A stretch of DNA of 64,000 bases, taken from contig PKDC01000008.1 in NCBI GenBank assembly GCA_002862435.1, positions 1-64,000 on the forward strand. The letters run 5' to 3'. Under the pieces are notes generated by a model. That model had not been told where the DNA came from, searched no databases, and saw only the letters and a program-made list of their open reading frames with translations. The DNA comes from Pseudomonadota bacterium (GTDB lineage Bacteria > Pseudomonadota > Gammaproteobacteria > UBA5335). Within the stretch, counting starts at the first letter, position 1. Every line of letters starts with the position of its first letter. Of this stretch, positions 46,542 through 53,022 are shown in pieces. Made by a program: the position numbers and the translations under genes.

Positions 46542-47283
46542 AATCAAGATCGTCTCGCTAATTCCCAATGCTCAAATCAATCAGGGGCCAGCCTTTTTCT
46601 TTCAATGCAGATTGACGCCCAATATCCTTAAAAAATCCTTAACCATAAAAAAGTAAGCTCCCGTCCTGTGGCTGAACAGTGATATTCATGCTGCTTTTCA
46701 AACATCAAATCCGGCACCCGAATCTGAATTAACTGCATGTTCTACAATAGAAAGTCGAACGCCACGACCATTTTTCTGATTCCGGTCATTACATGACGAA
46801 TGAGACCTCCCGCACCAGCCGCCCGAAGATCCACAGGTCAGCCGCGTGGCCATCCTCCGCGGCGCCGCAATATTGGCGCAGATTCGGTTGCGCTCGGCGA
46901 GGGCTCAGCAGCACCCATAAAGCGTCATTACAGTCGGGCTAGACTTTAGGAAGCGCTGAATAAATCCATCCTGGATTTTTCAGCCCCCGCCATCGGAAAA
47001 GTGTGATTTTCCGATGGCTCACAGAATCAGTGGCTTGCAGCCACTGATTCTGTGAGCGCATCCCTGCGCCGCGGGAAACGCTGAATACTTCAGCGTTTCT
47101 TTTACTGCTCCACCATGAATCTCCTGGCGTCGGGCAAGGCGCATACCCATGGCGAGCAAGGCCTCATCAACCACGCCGGAAAAGGCCTTGATTGCCTTTC
47201 AGGGCTGCATTGGGGAGAATTAAACGTTTAATTATCCGCTCCCCGTTCCTGGCCAGCCTTTCATGATCAAAGAGGATCGACCC
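46542..47283. other. Long gap holding a hairpin-rich repeat element
   Basis: About 740 bases without a convincing gene. A 48-codon frame begins at 46794 but has no recognisable similarity. The right half contains the hairpin-rich element described separately. The first ~400 bases are AT-richer than the surroundings and show no RNA gene I can identify. Confidence 0.5.
46951..47099. repeat. Composite inverted-repeat element (MITE/REP-like)
   Basis: Four hairpins follow one another in about 150 bases. A: 46955-46984 (GCTGAA + AAATCCA, one bulge). B: 46990-47017, perfect 11-base stem CCATCGGAAAA. C: 47018-47056, perfect 17-base stem CTCACAGAATCAGTGGC, extendable to 18 with a 3-base loop. D: 47075-47099, perfect 11-base stem GAAACGCTGAA. 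The outer hairpins share a CGCTGAATA core (46955, 47079). The regular build suggests a small non-autonomous repeat rather than a chance terminator. Confidence 0.65.
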
Positions 47284-48411
47284 ATGACCCAAGCCGGCGC
47301 CCAACCAGCGCTCCTGTTCGACCTGACCCTGAATGACGAACAGCGCATCACCCGCGAAACCATGCAGCGTTTCGCCGAGACCGTGATCAAGCCCCAGACC
47401 CGCCAGATCGACGAATCCAGCAATATGTCGGTCGACCTGCTGCAGCAGGCTCACGACCTGGGCATTACCCTGCTGCCGGTTCCGGAAGAGCACGGCGGCG
47501 CTGGGTCTCCCCGTTCGCCGGTATCCAATGTCCTGATCGCCGAAGACCTGGGCAAGGGCGACATGGGCGTGGCGCTGCACATCCTGGCTCCGCTTGGTTT
47601 CGTTAACATGTTGATCGACCAGGGTTCCGAGGCGCAGAAGGCGAAGTATCTGCCCATCTTTGCCGGTGAATCCTTCGCGCCGGCCACGATCGCCATCAGT
47701 GAGCCGCGCGCCACCTCCGACGTGCATGCCCTGCAGACCAAGGCCGTCAAAGACGGCGCGGCTTTTGTCCTGAGCGGCGTCAAGGGCATGGTTCCCCTGG
47801 CCACCACCGCCGAGCATTTCGCGATCATCGCGGAAGTGGAAGGCGAAGGCCCGCAGGCTTTCCTGGTGGAGAAGACAGCCACAGGCTTGACCACCGAAGC
47901 GCAGGATTATTTGGGCCTGCACGCCCTCGGCTTGGGGTTGGTGAAGCTGGAAAACGTGCGTGTCGACGCCTCCGCCCGCCTGGGTGAAGGCGAAAAGACC
48001 TTCGACTACCAGCGCCTGATCGATCTCTCGCGTCTCGGCGCCTGCGCCGCGGCGGTGGGCACCGCCCAGGCCCTGCTGGAGCATGTGACCCAGTATGCCA
48101 ATGAGCGCATCGCTTTCGGCGAGCCTATTTCCCATCGCCAGGCGGTGGCCTTCATGGTGGCCAACATCGCCATCGAACTGGACGGCATGCGCCTGATGGT
48201 CTGGCGCGCCGCTGCCCAGGCCGAAAACGGCCTGAATTTTCACCGCCAGGCCCACCTGACCTACATCAACTGCGCCGAGCGGATGATGCAGGTCGGTACC
48301 GATGGCGTCCAGATCCTGGGTGGCGCCGGCTTCCTGCGCGAGTATTTCGAGGAAATGTGGTATCGCAACCTGCGCGGCCTGGCCGTGCTCGAAGGCTGCT
48401 TCAACATCTGA
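47284..48411 (+). CDS. Acyl-CoA dehydrogenase, first of a tandem pair
   Basis: The 375-residue flavoprotein has the acyl-CoA dehydrogenase domains in order. The N-terminal helices contain LLPVPEEHGGAGSPRSPVSN. The beta domain contains APATIAISEPRATSDVHALQ. The C-terminal helical domain contains ISHRQAVAFMVANIAIELDG and DGVQILGGAGFLREYFEEMW. It ends LAVLEGCFNI, with the catalytic Glu expected there (usual form IYEGT). This end is shorter than usual by about 20 residues. It oxidises acyl-CoA to enoyl-CoA. A second dehydrogenase gene follows by 36 bases, so the two may form a mixed complex. Confidence 0.88.
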   Translation: MTQAGAQPALLFDLTLNDEQRITRETMQRFAETVIKPQTRQIDESSNMSVDLLQQAHDLGITLLPVPEEHGGAGSPRSPVSNVLIAEDLGKGDMGVALHILAPLGFVNMLIDQGSEAQKAKYLPIFAGESFAPATIAISEPRATSDVHALQTKAVKDGAAFVLSGVKGMVPLATTAEHFAIIAEVEGEGPQAFLVEKTATGLTTEAQDYLGLHALGLGLVKLENVRVDASARLGEGEKTFDYQRLIDLSRLGACAAAVGTAQALLEHVTQYANERIAFGEPISHRQAVAFMVANIAIELDGMRLMVWRAAAQAENGLNFHRQAHLTYINCAERMMQVGTDGVQILGGAGFLREYFEEMWYRNLRGLAVLEGCFNI

Positions 48412-48447
48412 TCCCCGATCCCCGATCCTGATTTTGAGGATACTGCA

Positions 48448-49641
48448 ATGATTTATCTGGAACTTCCGCCGCAAGTCACGAACATGCAGAAAATGGCCAA
48501 CGGCTTGGCCAAATCCATGTTCCGCAAGATCTCCCGCAAGTACGACAAGGCCGAGCACGAACCACCCAAGGAATTGGACGCCATGAAGTCCATGATGGGC
48601 GGGGGCGGCATGGGCGGTCTCGGTGGCAGCGGCAAGGACAAGGAAGCCAAGCCGGGCATCAAGAACGGCGGCAACATGGTCGCCATCGCCGCCATGACGG
48701 AAATGTGCTGGGGCGACGCCGGTCTGGCGTTGGCCATCCCCGGCCAGGGCCTGGGCAATGCCGCCATCATGGCCGCCGGCACGCCGGAGCAGAAGGAACA
48801 GTTCGGCAAATGCTGGGCTGCCATGGCCATCACCGAGCCGGGCACCGGTTCGGACGCCGGCAACATCAAGACCACCGCCAAGAAAGACGGTGACGATTAC
48901 ATCATCAACGGCGAGAAGATCTACATCACCGCCGGCGGCCGCGCCAGCCACGTGGTGGTGTGGGCCAACATCGACCCGACGCAGGGCAAAGCCGGCATCA
49001 AATCCTTCGTGGTACCCAAGGACCTGCCCGGCGTGCAACTGGTGCGCCTGGAAAAGAAGATGGGCATCCGCGCCTCCGACACCGCGGCCATTACCTTCAC
49101 CAACGTCCGCGTGCCGGCCGGAAACCTGCTGGGTTCGGCGGAAATCAAGGACAAGAAGGAAGGCTTCGGTGGGGTCATGCAGACCTTCGACAACACCCGT
49201 CCGCCAGTGGCCGCCATGTCCCTGGGCGTGTCCCGCGCCTCGCTGGACCTGACCAAAGAACTGCTGGCCAAGGAAGGCGTGGTCATCGATTACGGCAAGT
49301 CGCGCTGGGCCAACGACGCCCTGCGCGCCGAGATCGAGTGGATGGAGTCGGAGTGGGAATCGGCTTACCTGCTCACCATGCGCGCCGCCTGGATGGCCGA
49401 CAACGGCCAGCCCAATTCGAAAGAAGCGTCCATGTGCAAGGCCAAGGCCGGACGCGTGGGCAACTACATCGTGTTGCGCTGCGTGGAGCTGACCCGCAAC
49501 CTGGGCTACAGCGAGGTGCACCTGCTGGAAAAATGGGCGCGTGACCAGAAGATCCTGGACATCTTCGAGGGCACCCAGCAGATCCAGCAGCTCATCGTCG
49601 CCCGTCAGGTGCTGGGCAAGAGTTCGAAAGAACTGCGCTGA
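48448..49641 (+). CDS. Acyl-CoA dehydrogenase, second of a tandem pair
   Basis: The 397-residue protein has the acyl-CoA dehydrogenase fold with MAITEPGTGSDAGNIKTTAK (flavin site), GVMQTFDNTRPPVAAMSLGV and KILDIFEGTQQIQQLIVARQ. The last is the usual catalytic-Glu motif. Near residues 48-65 it carries an unusual Met/Gly-rich insert (KSMMGGGGMGGLGGSGKDKE). It shares little sequence with the gene before it beyond the family motifs. Two subunits with different specificities, or an alpha/beta complex, are possible. A strong terminator follows. Confidence 0.9.
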   Translation: MIYLELPPQVTNMQKMANGLAKSMFRKISRKYDKAEHEPPKELDAMKSMMGGGGMGGLGGSGKDKEAKPGIKNGGNMVAIAAMTEMCWGDAGLALAIPGQGLGNAAIMAAGTPEQKEQFGKCWAAMAITEPGTGSDAGNIKTTAKKDGDDYIINGEKIYITAGGRASHVVVWANIDPTQGKAGIKSFVVPKDLPGVQLVRLEKKMGIRASDTAAITFTNVRVPAGNLLGSAEIKDKKEGFGGVMQTFDNTRPPVAAMSLGVSRASLDLTKELLAKEGVVIDYGKSRWANDALRAEIEWMESEWESAYLLTMRAAWMADNGQPNSKEASMCKAKAGRVGNYIVLRCVELTRNLGYSEVHLLEKWARDQKILDIFEGTQQIQQLIVARQVLGKSSKELR

Positions 49642-49691
49642 GTCGTGTTGGGCACTGGATTGGCCAACTGTCCAATGCCGTTTGCACCATC

Positions 49692-49727
49692 AAAACCCTG
49701 GCTGGTTGTCCGGCCAGGGTTTTTTTA
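49692..49727 (+). terminator. Terminator after the acyl-CoA dehydrogenase pair
   Basis: AACCCTGGC and GCCAGGGTT flank a 10-base loop and are followed by seven T residues. It lies about 50 bases after the stop. It also marks the left edge of the island that begins with the integrase. Confidence 0.9.
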
Positions 49728-49903
49728 TTTCACCATGACTCCAGCACCGAACTTCGCTGGACTACGCCTAAGCCCGCTACAGCAGGTTTATCAATAGCTT
49801 AGGTGAATTCATCATATGCCGGTGCTTTCTGAAACTTGACCCGGCTTCCGTCCGCTTGGCTCCTAACAGGCTCCTGGAAACCGCGTCTTTCCGAGGAGTC
49901 ATC

Positions 49904-51103
49904 ATGGCTAAGATCAAACTCACCAAGTCCGCAGTCGATGCGGCAAAACCCCAGGCGCAGCCCATCGAGCTGCGTGACACTCTTGTTCCCGGCTTCCTGT
50001 GCAAGATTACACCTGCCGGCCGCAAGGTCTTCATGCTCCAGTACCGGACGAATGCTGGCGAGCGGCGCAAGCCGGCGTTGGGCATGTACGGAGAACTGAC
50101 CGTCGAACAGGCCCGCTCGCTGGCGCAGAACTGGCTGGCTGAGGTTCGCCGGGGCGGCGATCCCGGCGCAGCCAAAGCCGAGGCGCGCAAGGCACCCACC
50201 GTTGAGGAGTTGTGCAAGAAATTCATGGAGGACTACTCCAAGAAGCGCAACAAACCCAGCACCCGAGTCGGCTATCAAGGCGTCATTGAGCGCTGCATCA
50301 TCCCGCTGCTGGGCCGCAAGAAGGCTCACGACGTGAAGCGGCCTGACGTTGCCGGACTGATGGAAAAACTTTCGTACAAACAGACCGAGGCGAACAAGGC
50401 GTTCAGCATCCTGCGCAAGATGTTCAACTTGGCCGAGGTGTGGGGCTATCGGCCTGACGGCACCAATCCTTGCCGCCATGTCCCGATGTTCCCTGCCGGC
50501 AAGTCCACCCACCTCATCAGCGACGAGGACATGGGCAAGCTGTTCCGGCAGCTCGCCAAGATCGAGGTCGAAGGACTAGAGAACTACGTCATTCCGCTGG
50601 CGATCCGGCTCCAGTTCGAGTTTGCCGGTCGCCGCTCCGAAATCGTCACTCTCGAATGGGATTGGGTCGATCTGGCGAACCGTCGTGTGGCCTGGCCCGA
50701 CAGCAAGACCGGCGGCATGTCCAAGCCCATGAGCGAGGAAGCCTACCGGCTGCTTTCGACGGCGCCGAGGCAGGAAGGCAGTCCCTACGTGCTGCCGTCG
50801 CCACGCCATTCGGGGCAGCACCTGACCACGGGCGAGTATTACGGCGGCTGGTGCCGTGCGCTCAAGGCGGCGGGTGCGACGCATGTAGGGACGCACGGCA
50901 TCCGCCACCGCTCGGCCACCGACATTGCCAACTCGGGCATCCCGGTGAAGGTCGGCATGGTGCTGACCGCGCACAAGACCGTGGCGATGTTCATGCGCTA
51001 CGTCCACACCGAGGACGATCCGGTGCGCCAGGCGGCGGAACTGGTGGCGAACCGGCGCAAGACGATCACCGGGGCACAGCGCCCTGCGGAGGTGGTGGCA
51101 TGA
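49904..51103 (+). CDS. Tyrosine recombinase (phage-type integrase)
   Basis: The 399-residue protein is a tyrosine integrase. The N-terminal arm-binding DUF4102-like domain (KLTKSAVDAAKPQAQPIELR) precedes a core-binding domain. The catalytic domain has R243 (FAGRRSEI), H331-R334 (GTHGIRHRSAT), H357 and the nucleophile Y366 (MFMRYVH). All key residues are present, so it may be active. GAGGAG precedes the ATG at 49904. The gene marks the start of the accessory island. No tRNA target is visible in the 260 bases upstream. Its stop overlaps the DUF1016 start. Confidence 0.93.
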   Translation: MAKIKLTKSAVDAAKPQAQPIELRDTLVPGFLCKITPAGRKVFMLQYRTNAGERRKPALGMYGELTVEQARSLAQNWLAEVRRGGDPGAAKAEARKAPTVEELCKKFMEDYSKKRNKPSTRVGYQGVIERCIIPLLGRKKAHDVKRPDVAGLMEKLSYKQTEANKAFSILRKMFNLAEVWGYRPDGTNPCRHVPMFPAGKSTHLISDEDMGKLFRQLAKIEVEGLENYVIPLAIRLQFEFAGRRSEIVTLEWDWVDLANRRVAWPDSKTGGMSKPMSEEAYRLLSTAPRQEGSPYVLPSPRHSGQHLTTGEYYGGWCRALKAAGATHVGTHGIRHRSATDIANSGIPVKVGMVLTAHKTVAMFMRYVHTEDDPVRQAAELVANRRKTITGAQRPAEVVA

Positions 51104-52269
51104 GCAAGAAGACGCTTTCGGCAGCGGCGGGGACAAGCCCCGCCATACCGGCCGGCTACGCCGACATCTGCAGCGGCATCGTGGAATTGCTCGATGCCGC
51201 GCGCCATGCGGCGGCTCGCAGCGTCAATGCGTTGATGACTGCCAGCTACTGGGAGATTGGCCGCCGGATCGTCGAAGCCGAGCAACGAGGCAAGCGGCGT
51301 GCCGGCTACGGCGAACAGTTGATCGCTCGCCTGTCTAGTGACTTGACCACGCGGTTCGGGCGGGGGTTTGGCGCAAACAATCTGGAGAATATGCGGCGCT
51401 TCTTCCTCGCATATCCCCGTTCCGTGATTTCCCAGACACTGTCTGGGAAATTGCAAAACCAGTTAGTTCCTGGGAAATCCCAGACAGTGTCTGGGGAATT
51501 GGGCCTCTCCGAACTGGCACAGGCGTTCATGCTGCCGTGGTCGGCCTATGTGCGGCTGTTGTCGGTTAGGGACGACCACGCGCGCCAGTTCTATGAGGCC
51601 GAAGCCCTGCGCGGTGGCTGGAGTGTGCGCCAGCTCGACCGGCAGATCGGCAGTCAGTTCTACGAACGCACCGCGCTGTCCAAGGACAAGGCCGCGATGC
51701 TGACCAAGGGCGCGGTGCCGAAACCGGAGGATGCCGTCACGCCGGCCAACGCGATCAAGGACCCGTATGTGCTGGAGTTCCTGGACCTCAAGGACGAGTA
51801 TTCGGAGTCCGATCTTGAAAGCGCCTTGATCCAGCGGCTGGAAGATTTTCTGCTCGAACTCGGCGAGGGGTTCACCTTCGTCGGGCGACAGCGCCGGTTG
51901 CGCATCGACCAGACTTGGTATCGGGTGGACCTGCTGTTTTTCCATCGCCGGCTGCGCTGCCTCGTCATCATCGATTTGAAGCTCGGCAGCCTGTCCCATG
52001 CCGACGTGGGCCAGATGCACCTGTATTGCAACTACGCGAAGGAGCACTGGACGTTTCCCGAAGAGAATCCGCCTGTGGGCCTGATCCTTTGTGCGGACAA
52101 GGGGCACGCCTTGGCGCGTTATGCGCTTGAGGGATTGCCCAGCAAGGTCATGGCGGCGAACTATCGGATGGTGCTGCCGGATGCCGAATTGCTGCAAAAG
52201 GAACTTGAGAACACGCGGCGCATGCTGGAGTCTCGCGCGCCGATTCGTCCCAAGACTCGCCAACGATAA
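51100..52269 (+). CDS. DUF1016 / YhcG-type PD-(D/E)XK nuclease-domain protein
   Basis: The 389-residue protein has the DUF1016 N-terminal domain (RSVNALMTASYWEIGRRIVE, then ARLSSDLTTRFGRGFGANNL). Its C-terminal nuclease-like domain has D277 (YRVDLLFFH) and D292-L-K294 (CLVIIDLKLG), a PD-(D/E)XK arrangement. QMHLYCNY follows, as in the family. The role of DUF1016 proteins is unsettled; many sit in mobile or defence regions. Residues 111-132 carry an in-frame repeat built from a palindromic DNA motif (SQTLSG and SQTVSG). Its start overlaps the integrase stop (ATGA). Confidence 0.9.
   Translation: MSKKTLSAAAGTSPAIPAGYADICSGIVELLDAARHAAARSVNALMTASYWEIGRRIVEAEQRGKRRAGYGEQLIARLSSDLTTRFGRGFGANNLENMRRFFLAYPRSVISQTLSGKLQNQLVPGKSQTVSGELGLSELAQAFMLPWSAYVRLLSVRDDHARQFYEAEALRGGWSVRQLDRQIGSQFYERTALSKDKAAMLTKGAVPKPEDAVTPANAIKDPYVLEFLDLKDEYSESDLESALIQRLEDFLLELGEGFTFVGRQRRLRIDQTWYRVDLLFFHRRLRCLVIIDLKLGSLSHADVGQMHLYCNYAKEHWTFPEENPPVGLILCADKGHALARYALEGLPSKVMAANYRMVLPDAELLQKELENTRRMLESRAPIRPKTRQR
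51427..51495. repeat. Paired palindromic motif inside the DUF1016 gene
   Basis: Two 17-base palindromes, CCCAGACACTGTCTGGG (51431-51447) and CCCAGACAGTGTCTGGG (51479-51495), differ at the centre base and are spaced 48 bases (16 codons) apart. The first extends to perfect 12-base arms (51427-51451). They encode SQTLSG and SQTVSG in frame. Confidence 0.85.
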
Positions 52270-52699
52270 CTGTGCGTCCCGGCGTTCCGCCGTCGGGTTC
52301 GCGGGCTGCGCCCCGCGCCTCTGCGAGTCCCGGCCATCCGGCTTTGATCCCTGACGCCTCCGGCCCTTGAGGGCCTGCGCGCTCCGCTTGCCTGTCCGTA
52401 CCCTCGTGGCGGTGGATGGGCGGTCTTGCTGTTCCCTTCAGCCGTGCGTGTTCGTCGAGATTGGCGTCATCGAGCAGCTTCAAACGATGGCGTCGCCGGA
52501 GACGAATTGATTGCGTGTTGAACCATCCGATGCGTCGCTCCTGCTGGCTGCGGGAGCGGCGCATTTTTCTGCTGTGCTTGGTGTCGAGTCCTGCGCGCTT
52601 TGCTTGCCGCCATCTACCGTTGCCGCAATCGCCGTCTTCCCTGACTCATCACCTTCTGCGACCGTCGCCCGCGCCTTGTGTGCCGTCAAGGCGTGCGTC
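52270..52699. other. Gap between the DUF1016 gene and the iteron-like array
   Basis: About 430 bases with no convincing gene. A frame of 77 codons on the plus strand (52511-52744) and one of 91 on the minus strand (52480-52755) have no family resemblance and run through the iteron-like region. GC-rich spacer DNA, perhaps a remnant from the element's history. Confidence 0.4.
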
Positions 52700-52703
52700 C
52701 TTA

Positions 52704-52747
52704 CACTTCGGTGCGTTTTGGTGCATTTCGGTGTAAGCTGGTGATTG
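52704..52747. repeat. Iteron-like array with 10-base period
   Basis: Four GTG-containing units repeat at a 10-base spacing: starts at 52711, 52721, 52731 and 52741. The first three read close to (t/c)TTcGGTGc. An outer inverted pair TTACAC (52701) and GTGTAA (52731) frames the array. It lies directly ahead of the ribbon-helix-helix gene, so it may be that protein's operator. Confidence 0.5.
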
Positions 52748-52753
52748 GGTTCC

Positions 52754-52966
52754 ATGTTGGTTGATCCGCCGTTTATGCCTCAATCGCAACCGCTCAAGCG
52801 CTTCACAGTCTCCCTTGATGCCGAGGACTACGAGGCTTTGCGCAAGCTGGCTGAGGCGCAACGTCCGCCGTTGCCGCTCCAGTACGTTGTGCGCTTGGCC
52901 ATCCGGCGCTTTCTGGATCAACCCGAGGGTACGGTTCTTCGGCCCATTAAGGACGATACACAGTGA
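52754..52966 (+). CDS. Small ribbon-helix-helix (CopG/Arc-like) DNA-binding protein
   Basis: The 70-residue protein fits the ribbon-helix-helix fold: a beta strand (KRFTVSLD) followed by two helices (DYEALRKLAEAQ and LPLQYVVRLAIRRFLD). Dimers of such proteins bind repeated operator sites. Here they may act on the iteron-like array directly upstream, or on the small palindrome before the ATPase gene. The start is uncertain: ATG at 52754 has GGTGA upstream, while ATG at 52775 begins directly before the strand. It lies 56 bases before the RloC-like gene. Confidence 0.7.
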   Translation: MLVDPPFMPQSQPLKRFTVSLDAEDYEALRKLAEAQRPPLPLQYVVRLAIRRFLDQPEGTVLRPIKDDTQ

Positions 52967-52980
52967 AGCGAACAATAAAA

Positions 52981-52999
52981 TTGGCTATGCCAATATAAA
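52981..52999 (+). promoter_or_regulatory. Palindrome plus -10-like box before the ATPase gene
   Basis: TTGGC-TAT-GCCAA (52981-52993) is a perfect 5-base inverted repeat. It is followed directly by TATAAA (52994-52999), about 24 bases before the ATPase start. It looks like an operator overlapping a promoter. No good -35 box is seen. A possible target of the RHH protein or the XRE regulator. Confidence 0.45.
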
Positions 53000-53022
53000 G
53001 GACGCGATGCAGCGGGGGGAGT

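Noticed and set aside
47167-49521. A 784-codon frame on the minus strand opposite the two acyl-CoA dehydrogenases
   Set aside because: It is antisense to two genes with clear family motifs. Its His/Gly/Gln-rich, low-complexity translation is what high-GC antisense frames typically give.
52480-52755. Overlapping 77- and 91-codon frames on both strands before the RHH gene
   Set aside because: No family likeness, and both cross the phased repeats; more likely non-coding.
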